In this document: positions 7,656-18,500 of the stretch, one piece after another
How the letters are laid out: the number at the start of each line of letters is the position of its first letter
How positions within the stretch are numbered: position 1 is the stretch's first letter
NCBI GenBank assembly: GCA_944363645.1
Contig: CALVUR010000001.1
Location: 248,001-312,000, forward strand
From: an uncultured Clostridia bacterium
GTDB taxonomy: Bacteria > Bacillota > Clostridia > Christensenellales > Borkfalkiaceae
DNA length: 64,000 bases
Direction of reading: 5' to 3'
Program-made: the position numbers and the translations under genes
Notes under the pieces: model-generated
Databases searched by the model: none
What the model saw: the letters and a program-made list of their open reading frames with translations, nothing else
Told to the model about the DNA's origin: nothing

Positions 7656-8966
7656 TTAATCTTCCTTAGATTCGTATAAGTGGCAAGCAACGAAGTGAGT
7701 TGGACTTACCTGATGCATGCAGGGGTATTCACCCGAACATTTATCTATACAAGAACGACATCTTTCCTTAAAATAACAGTGGTTTGGCATGTTGATTGGG
7801 TTTGGAACATTGCCTGGGATGTTGTATAATGTGTCGCTTGATGATTTCATGGTCGGTTTTGATTTTTGCAAGCCTTGTGTGTATGGGTGTAATGGATTAC
7901 GGAAAATTTCAAGTGCTGTGCCTTGTTCAATAATCCTACCAGCGTACATAACAACAACATAGTCTGCCATTTCAGCGATAACACCAAGGTCGTGTGTAAT
8001 AAGCAAAATTGAGCCGTTAATCTTGGTTTTTAAGTCGTTGAATAAATCTAAAACCTGTGCCTGAATTGTAACGTCAAGTGCCGTTGTAGGCTCGTCAGCG
8101 ATGATTAAGCGTGGTTCACACGCAAGTGCCATAGCGATCATTACACGTTGACGCATACCGCCAGAGAGTTCGTGCGGGTAAGAAGCGTAAACTCTTTCTG
8201 GCATAGCGATACCAACCATGTTGAGCATTTCGATTGAACGCTTTTTTGCACTTTCTTTTGTTGAGCCTGGAATATGTAATAAAACGACTTCGTCAAGTTG
8301 GTTACCGATTGTGAAAACGGGGTTTAAACTTGTCATAGGTTCTTGGAAAACCATTGAGATTTGTCTACCACGAAGCCTATACATTTCGTGTATGGGCATT
8401 TTTGCGATGTCGTAAACGGCTTCTACCTTTTCGTAACCGCTAATTTTGGGAACGTTCTTTTTGGTTTTTGGATCAAATTCTTGAACGACTTCGCCATTTT
8501 CGTCTTTTTCGTAAATGGGGACAAACTTGCCGTCTTGATCACGTTTATAGTCGTATGCTTTAAACCTGATTGAACCGCTTACGATTTGACCTGTTGGGCC
8601 TTGCAATAGACGCATAACTGACATTGCAGTAACTGACTTACCACAACCGGATTCACCAACAACACCAACGGTTGAGTTTACAGGAATACTAAATGTAACA
8701 CCGTTTACCGCCTTGACAACGCCTTGGTCGGTGAAAAAGTAAGAATGAAGGTCTTCAATTTCTAAGATGTTGTTATCATCTTTCATTTGGGACATAAATT
8801 CTTCTTGAGGTACTTTACGGCGTTTTTCCTTTTCTAAACGGCGCATTTCTTTGGCGTTGGCTTTAGCGATTTCCCTAACCTCTTTACCCGTAAGGTAATG
8901 AGATTTTGCCTCTGATTTATCCTCTTTATTCTGTTTTAATCTGTTAAGTAAATCTTTAACGCCCAT
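7656..8966 (-). CDS. oppD: Oligopeptide ABC transporter ATP-binding protein OppD
   Basis: A 436-residue ATPase, longer than the usual 330-350. A charged, Lys/Glu-rich N-terminal extension of about 60 residues precedes the ABC domain. Walker A GESGCGKS is at 104-111, the signature is LSGGMRQR, and Walker B is LIIADEPTTALD. Between Walker A and the Q-loop there is an extra segment of roughly 45 residues rich in Lys, Asp and Glu (around 135-180). The C-terminus holds CYFKERCRSC and VACHL, the cysteine-rich Opp/Dpp extension. The ribosome binding site is AGAGGAG, just after oppC. Confidence 0.93.
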   Translation of the reverse strand: MGVKDLLNRLKQNKEDKSEAKSHYLTGKEVREIAKANAKEMRRLEKEKRRKVPQEEFMSQMKDDNNILEIEDLHSYFFTDQGVVKAVNGVTFSIPVNSTVGVVGESGCGKSVTAMSVMRLLQGPTGQIVSGSIRFKAYDYKRDQDGKFVPIYEKDENGEVVQEFDPKTKKNVPKISGYEKVEAVYDIAKMPIHEMYRLRGRQISMVFQEPMTSLNPVFTIGNQLDEVVLLHIPGSTKESAKKRSIEMLNMVGIAMPERVYASYPHELSGGMRQRVMIAMALACEPRLIIADEPTTALDVTIQAQVLDLFNDLKTKINGSILLITHDLGVIAEMADYVVVMYAGRIIEQGTALEIFRNPLHPYTQGLQKSKPTMKSSSDTLYNIPGNVPNPINMPNHCYFKERCRSCIDKCSGEYPCMHQVSPTHFVACHLYESKED

Positions 8967-8968
8967 TA

Positions 8969-10024
8969 TTATCTCCTCTGTTTGGGATCGAGTGCGTCCC
9001 TTAGACCGTCGCCAATAAAGTTAAAGCCCAAAACCGCAATAATGATGCAGATGCCTGGTGGCCCCCATACGTTGAAGTAGTTTTTCAAAATTTCAGTATC
9101 ACGTGAGATGATTTCTACCATTGAACCCCATGATGCGTAAGGTGCCGGTACACCTAAGTTTAAGTAAGACAAAGTTGATTCATACAAAATCATACTACCG
9201 AGTGATAATGTCATGGAAACCATGATTTGCGGTAAAATATTTGGAACTAAGTGCTTAAAGATTCGCCTTGCGGTTGAAAAGCCCATAGCTTCGGCTGCGA
9301 CCATATATTCTTGTTCACGTAGATAAAGAATTTGACCACGAACAAGCCTTGCCATGCCCGGCCATGAGAAAAGTGCAAGTAAAATCATTAAGATGTAGAT
9401 GTAGTAAATTGATTTGATACCGATTGATTCTAACACAGTACCTAAAATAAGCATGAGTGGTAGGGTTGGTAAACACATTAACATATCACAAATTCTCATG
9501 ATAATGTTATCAACGATACCGCCGTAATAACCGGCAAGACCGCCCATTACGATACCGAGTGCAGCGGTGATAAATACCGCCATAAAACTGATAATTAGTG
9601 AACGCCTTCCGCCGTACATAAGCCTTGCGAAAATGTCCATACCGATTTGGTCTGTACCTAAAATATGTTCGCCTGATGGTAATGCAAGTTTATTGATACT
9701 GTAACCTGAAACAATAAATTGAACAAATTGGTTACCGTTTTCGTCTTTGGCTTCGTATTCAAAGTAATCGTATGCGCCTGACCTATCTGTTTCAGTTTCG
9801 CCCCAAGCGGTGTAAACAACCGGGCCTAACCAACAAAATAGGAAAAGTGCGAGTATCATAGAAATACCAGCGATTGATAATTTTGAGCGGAAAAACCTAC
9901 GTGCGACCATTCTGCCTGGCGACATTAACTTGATGTTTTTATCAAGTGGCTTATCGGCGTCAGTAGGCGTATCAAATTCTATGTTTTCTAAATTTTCAAC
10001 TTCATTTAAATTCTTTTCTTCCAT
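8969..10024 (-). CDS. oppC: Oligopeptide ABC transporter permease OppC
   Basis: An inner-membrane permease with a hydrophilic N-terminal segment, a first transmembrane helix near residues 48-68, an extracytoplasmic loop, and the BPD_transp_1 core of about five helices. The coupling motif EAMGFSTARRIFKHLVPN is present. I use the start at 10024 (351 residues), preceded by AAAGGTG; an upstream ATG at 10051 would overlap oppB. The extracytoplasmic loop after helix 1 (about 70 residues with charged segments) is longer than usual. It pairs with OppB to form the peptide channel. Confidence 0.93.
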   Translation of the reverse strand: MEEKNLNEVENLENIEFDTPTDADKPLDKNIKLMSPGRMVARRFFRSKLSIAGISMILALFLFCWLGPVVYTAWGETETDRSGAYDYFEYEAKDENGNQFVQFIVSGYSINKLALPSGEHILGTDQIGMDIFARLMYGGRRSLIISFMAVFITAALGIVMGGLAGYYGGIVDNIIMRICDMLMCLPTLPLMLILGTVLESIGIKSIYYIYILMILLALFSWPGMARLVRGQILYLREQEYMVAAEAMGFSTARRIFKHLVPNILPQIMVSMTLSLGSMILYESTLSYLNLGVPAPYASWGSMVEIISRDTEILKNYFNVWGPPGICIIIAVLGFNFIGDGLRDALDPKQRR

Positions 10025-10034
10025 AGTAACACCT

Positions 10035-11027
10035 TTAAGCAAGTTTAACACGTGGGTCTACCACTGCATACATAAGGTCGGCAAGCAATACGCCCGTAAC
10101 GCTTAAAACTGCAAGGAACATGTTGTACGTCATAACGACAGGAATGTCTGCAACCTGCATTGCGTTGAGTGCGTAACTACCGATACCTGTTAAGTCGAAA
10201 ACCGATTCGGTAATCATTGCGCCCGAAAAGAGCGAAGGGATAAGCCCGGCTAAGCCGGTTACCAAAGGAATCATAGTGTTTCTAAACGCGTGTTTATAGA
10301 TAACCTTTGATTCGTTAAGCCCCTTTGCCCTTGCGGTACGTATGTAGTCGGCATTTAAAACTTCAAGCATGTTGGTACGAGTCATCCTCATACGAGAACC
10401 TATGCTTAAAATTACAACCGTTAAAATCGGCAGGAACATGTGTCTTAAGTAATCGACCAAGATGACGGCTTGACTTGCTTCTGCACCCAAAGATGGATCT
10501 TTTACACCTGAAACTGGGAACCAGCCAAGTTTGATTGCGAAGATGTTTTTGAGCATTTGACCAAAGAAGAATGATGGTAAAGAAATGCCCATAAGTACAA
10601 GAACCGTAACAAGGTAATCACGGAAAGAATATTGGTGGGTTGCCGCCGTTATACCTAAAGGTATAGCAATCATGAATTCGAAGATTGTTGAAACAAGTGC
10701 AACGAAAAATGATGTGCCGATTTTATCTGCAGAGAAGATTTCTTGCAAAACGGGACGGTGGTTTATGAAACTTGTACCGAATTCTAACCTTGCGATGTTG
10801 CCAAGCCACCTAAAGTAACCTTGTATGATTGTACCGTCCAAGCCATATGCACGATACATGGCTTGAACGTATTCTTCGGTTACTGTAACGCCAGAACCAG
10901 CAAGTGCGATGATTTGCTGTTCGATATAGTCGGTTGGCATACAGCGTAAAAGCGTGTAAAGAATTACGGAAACACCCAACAATATTAAAATGGAAATCCC
11001 TATTCTTTTTAAAATATACTTAAACAT
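10035..11027 (-). CDS. oppB: Oligopeptide ABC transporter permease OppB
   Basis: A 330-residue permease of normal OppB length. Helix 1 is at the extreme N-terminus (ILKRIGISILILLGVSVI), followed by a periplasmic-side loop and a five-helix core with the EAA-type coupling motif RTARAKGLNESKVIYKHAFRN. It ends with the family-typical DPRVKLA. It starts 53 bp after the substrate-binding protein stop and is followed 10 bp later by oppC. The function is passage of peptides across the membrane; peptide specificity cannot be read. Confidence 0.94.
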   Translation of the reverse strand: MFKYILKRIGISILILLGVSVILYTLLRCMPTDYIEQQIIALAGSGVTVTEEYVQAMYRAYGLDGTIIQGYFRWLGNIARLEFGTSFINHRPVLQEIFSADKIGTSFFVALVSTIFEFMIAIPLGITAATHQYSFRDYLVTVLVLMGISLPSFFFGQMLKNIFAIKLGWFPVSGVKDPSLGAEASQAVILVDYLRHMFLPILTVVILSIGSRMRMTRTNMLEVLNADYIRTARAKGLNESKVIYKHAFRNTMIPLVTGLAGLIPSLFSGAMITESVFDLTGIGSYALNAMQVADIPVVMTYNMFLAVLSVTGVLLADLMYAVVDPRVKLA

Positions 11028-11079
11028 TTTGTTCCTTTAAATCGCTTATAAGCGAGTAAATTTTTTAGTGTGTTTGTAA

Positions 11080-13680
11080 TTATTTAACTAATTCAAGTTC
11101 CCAAATCTTTTCAAGTGGTGATGAATATGGGTTTACATCTTCGTTAAAGCCTGTAACTGTATTTGAGTTATAAGCGTAGAGATTTTGACGTTGATATACA
11201 GGTAATTCTACTGCTAAATCAAGAACTAAGCCCATTGCTTGTTCGTATAAGATTGTTCTTCGTTTTTGATCGGTAATTTCACGAGCATCATCGATTAAAA
11301 CGCTTAATTCATTGATGATTCTTGTTTCTTCTGGATAGGTTGATGGTGAAGCCTTGATTTCACGATAGCCCCAAGCGTAAACTGAAGTTGCTGTTGAGTT
11401 TTTGTGGTAAACTTGGTACATATCTGGGTCGATTGTTGAACCCCAAGCGGCTGCCCAAACTGCTAATGAACCGGTTGCAAGTTTTGTAAGTGCTTGTGAG
11501 TCTGCTTTAACTTCGATTTCCCAACCTAAATCGTTTAAGATTTCTGCCGCTTGAATAAATACAGGATATACAGGGTGTTCGTTGATGTTTGAACCAGCGA
11601 TTGTAAACCTAATCTTTAAGTCGCCACTACCAGCGGGAACGCCCGCTAAATTCATGTATTTTTGAACATTTTCTTTAGCCTTATCAAGTGATTCCCACAT
11701 AGCGTAGTCGTGGCCGTTTGGTTTAGATGTTTGACCATCTTCTTGCCATGGATAAGCCCAACTTTCCATTGAGATTGGCCAGTCGATAGTTTTTGCTGTG
11801 TTTGGTTTGTAATATTCGAGTGCTAAACTTGTTTGCATTGCGCTCATGATAGCCTTACGGATATTGATGTTGGTAACCTTACCAGCGTTGATACCGATAT
11901 AACCATAACCTAATTGCCAAGCATACATTGACCTAATGCCTGAATTTTTATAACTATCTAATCTGTCTGCGTTGTCCTTTGTGAATTGTGGTGTAATGTA
12001 GTCAACTTCGCCACTTAAAAGTTTGTCGATAGCGTTGGTTGAACTGATTACTTGGAAACGGATTCTTTCAGTCTTTACTTCGAACATGAAGTGTGGGTTC
12101 TTTTTGAAGTAAACGATTTTACTATTAACGAAGTTTGCACCTGTTGGGTTGTCGCTGTCGTTTGCGTCAGTAGCCATGTATGGACCAGCACCCATAGGTA
12201 CTTCTTGGTTTTTCTGTGATTGGATAACTTTGCTTTGGAATTCTGAATCGCCCCAAAGTACACCAAATTTGTTGTTTGCGATATCGATTTCTTGGTTGCT
12301 GTAGTAGTGTGCAGGTGCAACTGTGAAACCAAAGTTGTAAATTGCCTTAGGGTCAACGCCGTTGATGGTGATTTGTAAAACGTCAAATTCGTTTGCGTTT
12401 ACAGGTTCGCCATTTTCGTTGTGTTCGTGTGCAACAGCGTATGTTGTGCCGTTGATAACAACTTTATCAGTGTTTGTTGTATGACCTAAAGAAACGATAC
12501 CAGAGATGTTTGGGAATGGTAAGTTGCCATCGCCTACTTCTTGGTGCAAAATGATGTCCCTTGCGTCAGCAGCAAAGATTGTTTGAAGTGTACCAGCAGT
12601 ACCCCAGAAAGAGATAATGTTGTTGAATGCAGATTGAACGTTATCGTTGTAGATAAGGTTGATTGCTTCTTCTTTAGTCTTTTCACGATCGCCATTCATT
12701 AAAGCGGCTTCGTTTTCAAAACTGAGAATTTTTGTTCTGTCGTCCCTGCTTGTATTAGGAAGTTTTGCGTAAACCGGTGTGATTTTACCTTCATATAAAA
12801 GGAATTTGAAAACTTCACTTTCAAGTTTATTTTTCCATTCATTGTAAGGTGCAGTTGTTACGTCAAAAGATTCTTGAGCAGCGTTATAGTCTGATTCAAG
12901 TTCTTCCCTGAAGGTCTTTAAAGCGAGTTCATAGTCTTCTAAAAGTTTAGCGTTGAAGTCGAAAGTTGCCCATTCGCTTTCGTTTGCAACAGCAAGTTTG
13001 TAACCATCGCTTACTGTCCAATTTGCGATTTCGGCTTTCATTTCTTCTTCACTTAAACTGTAAGAAGTTGTACTGCCGTCGATTAAACCTTTTTCTTCGT
13101 AAATGGTTAAAAGTTCGAACTTTCTGTTGGTTGCGTAAGTTTCTGCTTGTCTTGTAATGCTTTCTTCGACTGCTTCACTACCTTCAGAAAGGTTTTGTTG
13201 TGTTCTGTAGTTACCTAAACCAACGATGTCGATTGAGTACATGGTTGAAGAACCTGTGTAAACGGGGTCTAAGTATTCATACATGTTAAATAGAACGTCT
13301 TCCATAGTAAGTGGATGACCATCACTAAATTTTAAGCCGTTTTTGATAACAAATGTGTAAACTGTAACAGGGTTACCAGATGCATCAGTTGATTCTTCTT
13401 GTTTGTATGCTTTTACAACAGTTGCTTCTTCATCGCCTGCAACAGTGTTACCGCTTTTGTCAGTTGAAAGCATACCGATTTGCGTCATACCAATTACGTC
13501 TTGGTCTGCGGCTGATGTTGCGTAGAATGGGTTGTAGTTACCGCTTAATTCTTCGGACATGATATTGATACTTGTTTTTTCGCCTTTTTTACCGCAGAAT
13601 GCAATGCCCAATACTATGCCGGCAACCAATACAACTGCAACAGCACCAGCGATAATTGCAATTAATTTTTTCTTGTTCAT
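11080..13680 (-). CDS. Large peptide-binding protein of the opp operon (SBP_bac_5 type)
   Basis: An 866-residue extracellular solute-binding protein, family 5, captured by its SIMSEELSGNYNPFYAT and LKFSDGHPLTMEDVLFNMYEYLDPVYTG segments. It binds peptides and delivers them to OppBC. The N-terminus has a hydrophobic helix ending in GIAFCGKK; C29 could be lipid-modified, but Phe at -1 is a poor lipobox, so an uncleaved membrane anchor is also possible. It is about 300 residues longer than most OppA proteins, with an acidic, partly helical insertion from about 140 to 330. I chose 13680 because TTGGAGGAT precedes it; an ATG at 13704 overlaps the gene before. Confidence 0.9.
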   Translation of the reverse strand: MNKKKLIAIIAGAVAVVLVAGIVLGIAFCGKKGEKTSINIMSEELSGNYNPFYATSAADQDVIGMTQIGMLSTDKSGNTVAGDEEATVVKAYKQEESTDASGNPVTVYTFVIKNGLKFSDGHPLTMEDVLFNMYEYLDPVYTGSSTMYSIDIVGLGNYRTQQNLSEGSEAVEESITRQAETYATNRKFELLTIYEEKGLIDGSTTSYSLSEEEMKAEIANWTVSDGYKLAVANESEWATFDFNAKLLEDYELALKTFREELESDYNAAQESFDVTTAPYNEWKNKLESEVFKFLLYEGKITPVYAKLPNTSRDDRTKILSFENEAALMNGDREKTKEEAINLIYNDNVQSAFNNIISFWGTAGTLQTIFAADARDIILHQEVGDGNLPFPNISGIVSLGHTTNTDKVVINGTTYAVAHEHNENGEPVNANEFDVLQITINGVDPKAIYNFGFTVAPAHYYSNQEIDIANNKFGVLWGDSEFQSKVIQSQKNQEVPMGAGPYMATDANDSDNPTGANFVNSKIVYFKKNPHFMFEVKTERIRFQVISSTNAIDKLLSGEVDYITPQFTKDNADRLDSYKNSGIRSMYAWQLGYGYIGINAGKVTNINIRKAIMSAMQTSLALEYYKPNTAKTIDWPISMESWAYPWQEDGQTSKPNGHDYAMWESLDKAKENVQKYMNLAGVPAGSGDLKIRFTIAGSNINEHPVYPVFIQAAEILNDLGWEIEVKADSQALTKLATGSLAVWAAAWGSTIDPDMYQVYHKNSTATSVYAWGYREIKASPSTYPEETRIINELSVLIDDAREITDQKRRTILYEQAMGLVLDLAVELPVYQRQNLYAYNSNTVTGFNEDVNPYSSPLEKIWELELVK

Positions 13681-13681
13681 G

Positions 13682-15217
13682 TTATCCTCCAATAGTAATT
13701 TCAAATTGCGCTTGTTTGTATTTTTTCATACTTGTTACTGTAAGCGAAACATTACCTGTTGCGGTGTCAACGCTTACTGATTCGGGATCTACAGTGTAAG
13801 TATAATCGTCTGTACCATACATTTCGTTACCGTAAATGAATAGTTTTATCGTTGCAGTGTCGTATGTAATGCCTGTTTTTGTGCCGTTTGCAACAATATT
13901 GATAAGTGATGTATCCCTTAAAGAGATTTCGCCTATCCTTAAACTGTTTACACCTGTAAGATTTATGCTTAAAGTTGCATTTTCATCTATATCACCAGCG
14001 ATTAAGCCGTAATATCCGTTACCTGTCATACCGGTAGTTACATAATCGTAAGTTACGTTGTTAAGTGTTAAATCACTTATACAAGCGTCGCTTGAAAGCC
14101 TACCGAACAAACCGCCAACGCTTGCTGATTTTGAATTAAATTTAGCGTTGATGTTTTTGAATGTGTGATTGTTACCGCAAATTGTGCCTGTAAATTCGTT
14201 GTACATAAGTGCGCTTGGCCATGTTAAATCGGTAAAATCTAAATCTGCTTCAATGTAATATGTACCTTTTGAGTTTGCGTGTTTTACAAATTGTTCAGCA
14301 GTTGTGATGTGGTAAATTGTACCTTCATCAAACTTAACATAAACGTTTTGTACCCTATTTGAAGCAACGCCCGTTGCTAAATCAAGTGAGCCACTGTGTT
14401 TTAATGTGTCTACAATTTTATTTTCGCACGCTTCGTCTAAATAAGCTGAATTGAATGTGTAATTTTCTACGCCGGGGAATGTGTAGATTGAACCATTTTC
14501 ATAACGGGCTTGATATTGCATTGCGCCGTCTTCATACTTTGGCATGAAAATGGTGTCGTGGTCAACAGATGTACTGCCTTCGGCGTGTGTTGTCTTATAG
14601 TCGAATGTGGTGGTTGAATATTTTTCCCAACTACCGTTTAAGTTGTGGTAATAATTGAATTCGTAGTAAGGTACCCAACCAGCGTATAAGGTCATAGTCA
14701 ATTCTTCTTCACCGTTTGTAACGATGCGGTCGTTTTCAAAGTCCCAATAACCGTTATATGACACGCATTTTGGATAACCTAATGTTTCACCATTGCTGTC
14801 TTTTAAGAAGTAACGACCTTCGATTTCTTCTAACGGTTGATCGTTCCAATCGACGACTTCGCCTTCACTGTTTGTGGCAAGCACCCTTTCTTTATACCAG
14901 CCGGCAAAGAAGTAGCCTTGCTTTGTCAATGAGATGTCATCAACGCTACCTGATGGGCGTAAGGATGAAGTAGGCTCTAAAAGTTTGATTGAAACATTAC
15001 CGCTTGCATCTTTTTCGTAATTGTTAGGATTAAATAGGTCAACAAGCGTGTTGTTTGGACCACCAACAAGCGAGCCACTGTTTGTATCGTAGTATACGGA
15101 AATAATATAACCTTGCTGTTTATAATCTTCGAGTGGGTTCTCGTTTGAACAGCCCGCTAAGGTTAATGTAACAACCATTATCAATGTTAAAATTGCAATT
15201 ACATGAAATTTTTTCAT
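13682..15217 (-). CDS. InlB-repeat lipoprotein preceding the peptide transporter
   Basis: A 511-residue predicted lipoprotein with lipobox LAGC (C23). An InlB_B-type repeat is visible around 60-160, with GYFFAGWYKE at 101-110. The middle third contains a segment resembling the GLUG/IgA-peptidase beta-helix repeats (TAEQFVKHANSKGTYYIEADLDF, then CGNNHTFKNINAKF and GGLFGRL), shown here as separate short motifs. The C-terminal part is beta-rich with no recognised domain. It ends 1 bp before the peptide-binding protein start, so the two are translationally linked. It is probably a surface-exposed partner of the importer, for example a docking or substrate-presenting factor; that role is inferred. 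Confidence 0.8.
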   Translation of the reverse strand: MKKFHVIAILTLIMVVTLTLAGCSNENPLEDYKQQGYIISVYYDTNSGSLVGGPNNTLVDLFNPNNYEKDASGNVSIKLLEPTSSLRPSGSVDDISLTKQGYFFAGWYKERVLATNSEGEVVDWNDQPLEEIEGRYFLKDSNGETLGYPKCVSYNGYWDFENDRIVTNGEEELTMTLYAGWVPYYEFNYYHNLNGSWEKYSTTTFDYKTTHAEGSTSVDHDTIFMPKYEDGAMQYQARYENGSIYTFPGVENYTFNSAYLDEACENKIVDTLKHSGSLDLATGVASNRVQNVYVKFDEGTIYHITTAEQFVKHANSKGTYYIEADLDFTDLTWPSALMYNEFTGTICGNNHTFKNINAKFNSKSASVGGLFGRLSSDACISDLTLNNVTYDYVTTGMTGNGYYGLIAGDIDENATLSINLTGVNSLRIGEISLRDTSLINIVANGTKTGITYDTATIKLFIYGNEMYGTDDYTYTVDPESVSVDTATGNVSLTVTSMKKYKQAQFEITIGG

Positions 15218-15385
15218 AATTTTTCCTTAAATAAGCTTTTTTGAACTTATTTTTAATTGAACGAATGGGTTTAAAATTTAAAGCCTTATTTTTGTCTGAG
15301 TACACCAATTTAAAGCGTTTTAAATGGCTTTTAAATGGGTTTTTTACAACAATCTAACGCACATAAAAACTTTGTTTTTATGGCT

Positions 15386-15400
15386 AAAATGCGGAATTTT
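15386..15400 (+). promoter_or_regulatory. Shared upstream element, copy before the 511-aa lipoprotein
   Basis: AAAATGCGGAATTTT, related to elements found upstream of rex, the MoxR cluster and both giant genes. The rest of the 295-bp gap between the protease and this gene is AT-rich, and I see no convincing -35/-10 pair. Confidence 0.35.
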
Positions 15401-15423
15401 GGGCTTTAGCCCCTTTTTTTAAA

Positions 15424-15468
15424 AAGGTTTTTACCTTCTTCCGCCTAAAAATTTAAACGGAAGAAGGT
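15424..15468 (-). terminator. Probable terminator of the subtilisin-LRR protease gene
   Basis: ACCTTCTTCCG (15433-15443) and CGGAAGAAGGT (15458-15468) form an 11-bp stem. Overlapping it, AAGGT-AAAA-ACCTT followed by TTT on the minus strand gives a second small hairpin. The minus-strand U tract is short, so efficiency is uncertain. Confidence 0.55.
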
Positions 15469-15512
15469 TTTAAACATTTTTTTTGTTTTTTTGTTATTTT
15501 TTTTAACAAAAT

Positions 15513-18500
15513 TTAGTCAACTTTTTCTTCGTTTTCGCTTTCTTTAACTTCTTCAACTTGTTCGTCTTTAACTTCTTCAACTTCTTCAGTTTCTTCAACC
15601 TGTTCAACTTGTTCAGTTTCTTCAACTTGTTCAGTTTCGTCTTGAGTTGTTGGGGTTGAAGGTTGGCTTTCAGCGAAATCTTTCACCTTATCGACTTTGC
15701 GTGTTTTTGGTTTGTTTTTTACATTTGCAAAGATTAAGAACAAACAGATTGTAGTTGTTACAGCGCAAAGAATGCAAAGGATAAGAATTGTAACCATTAC
15801 GCCGATTGTAAGACCGTTGCCCGGGGTTTCAACATCGGGTGTTTCGGGCTCGACTTGACCAGATTGTTGTTGTTTTAAGTATTGAATTACTGCTTCAGCA
15901 GAAGTCAATTTTTCGTAGTTACTAACGAGAGATTGTTGTTCTAAACTTGGTAAACCGTTGTATTTTGCCCTTATGCTTACAATAAGTTGTTCATCGTTTA
16001 AGGTAACTGATTGTGGAATTGTATCAATTAACTTGATAACTTCTTCGGTAACTTGTTGTTTTGCAGGACTGCCTGAAACGAAGTTATTGAAGTATTGTTT
16101 GAAGATGAATGTATTGTAGTATTGACCGTTTGAAGGAGCAACCATTGTTAAGTTTTGTTTAACGTGACCGATGTAGTCAACGAAGTTTGCACCGAAGTAG
16201 AAGTTGTTGAAGTTGCCTGTGATGTTCCACATGTAGTAATCAACAATGCCTAAGCCTTCGTAACCAGCGAATATACCAGAAAGTGGCAAGTTTTCGTAAG
16301 TTAAGTAGCTTTCGTCATATTCTTCTTCTAAAATAGGCGCATTGTAACTTAAGAATGTAACGGTTGAAAGTTTTTCCATACCATAGAAAGCCATATGACC
16401 GATGGAATCTAATGTGGTTGGAAGTGTTACGTTTACTAAACTTGAACCAGCAAATGCCCTTGCAGATATGCGTGCAGTTTGTTCTTTAACGGTATAAGAA
16501 GTTAAAGTTGATGCCATTGGGAATGAAACGAGTTCGTATTCACCGTTTGGCAACATTTGATAAAGTACGCCGTCAAATACCATTACGTTTTGTGAAACTT
16601 GGTAATTTTCTTGTAAGGTTGTACCAACTACGTTTTCACCGAATATAACTTCTTCTTCCCTACCGAATGTTGCGATTTGGCAGTTAAAGAATGGGTTTTC
16701 GCCTAAACTTTCAAGTGTTTGTGGTAAAGTAACTGTTGTAACCTTGCTGTTTGCAAATGCAAAGTCGCCAATAACTTGTGCGTTTTGCAAGTTTGCGTTT
16801 GTGATCTTAGTGTTTGTAAATGCTAAGCTACCAATGTTTGTAAGGTTTTCAACACCGGTAATTTGTGTCAAGTTGTAGCAGTTTGCAAATGCACCGTCGC
16901 CAACGGTTGTTGGGTTTTGTGAAAGTGTAACTTGCTTTAATGCTGTCCTTGCGAAACTTGATTCACCGATGGTTGTAACATTTGATAAATCGATTGAAGT
17001 GATTGCTGTCTTTAAGAATGCGTAATTGCCAATTTCGGTAACGCCGTCTGGTAAAACAACATCCTTTAAGTTTGTACATTGTGCGAATAATTCTGCACTA
17101 ATTGAAGTCATTGCTGGGTTTAAAGTAACGCTTACTAAACTGTCGTTGAATGCAAACGCACCCCTACCAACATCGCTAACGCCTTCTAAATTTAAAGTGG
17201 TAATTTGTGGTGCATAACTTGCGTACATGTAACCTGTGATTACTACTTCGCCATCGATGTATTCCCTTTCATAAGCGGGACGCCACAAGCCTTTGTATAA
17301 CCAGTAGTCATCGATTGTTGCACCAGAGAATGCGTATTCGCCAATAGATACAACACCTGATAAGTCAACTGTTTGTAAGTTACTGTCGTTAAAGAATGCC
17401 CTTTCGCCAATAACTGTGCCTTGACCTAATGTGAGTGAACTTAATTTTAAGTTGCCAGCAAATGCTGCATAGCCGATTTTTGCGTTTTCACCGATTGTAA
17501 CTGTGTTCAAAACTGATACTGAACCAGCAGTTGGGGTGTAACGGTAGTAATCGTATGTTTCGATTACGTTGCCGTCAGCATCGGTTACTTCGTAAGTGTA
17601 TTGAGTGTAGTTATTGAAGTTACCTGTTGCTTCGTAAGTTAAGTCAACCATTGGGCAGTAGAATGCGCCTTCATTGATTGTTACGTCGTTGCCGATTGTA
17701 ACAGTTTCAAGTTTTTGCATTAAACTGAATGCATAGTTATCAACCAAACAGCCGTCAGGAATTGTAACTTGTTTAATTGATGTTGCATAGAAAGCATACT
17801 TGCCGATTGATTTAACGTTTGCTAAACTTGGTAAAACTTGTAAGTTTGTATCGCCAAAGAATGCGTAATCGCCAATTTCTGTTGCACTTTGTAAGGAAAC
17901 TTCCCTTAAGTTTGTGCATTGTGCGAATGCATAGTTTGCAATCTTTGTAACGTTGTTTGCAACAACTTTGAATACTTTAACGTTGCCAGCAAATGCGCCA
18001 ACAGCGATTGATGTTGCGTCAGTTGTGATTGTATTTGCTACACCGCCATATTGTGGTGCAACCAACATAAGTTCTGTACCCTTATAGATGATTGCCCCGC
18101 CATTGCCCGTTGTAAGTTGAGTGTTTAATGGGCTTACGGTGAATTTAGATACGTTTGTGCCTGCAAATGCGTATTGACCGATAACGGCAACGTCTTTACC
18201 GAGTGTTACATTTTTAAGTTTTGGACAATCTGCGAATGAATAAGATGAAACAACGACTGCGTTGATGTTGATTGATTCTAACATATCACAACCAGCGAAT
18301 GCGTTTGCACCGATTTTAATCTTATCAGCGGCAAAGAATACGTCAACCAAATAATCGTTGTTTGTGAACGCACCAATACCCAAAGATTGAGATGTAAGTG
18401 GTAATGATAAACTGTTTAATTTACAGTTTTCAAATGAGTAGTTACCGATTGAAACTACGCTTGACAATTTGATATCTGCCAAGTTGCAGTTATAGAATGC

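Noticed and set aside
7656-7690. OppF start at 7690 overlapping oppD
   Set aside because: The ATG at 7654 follows AAGGAAG and lies 1 bp past the oppD stop.
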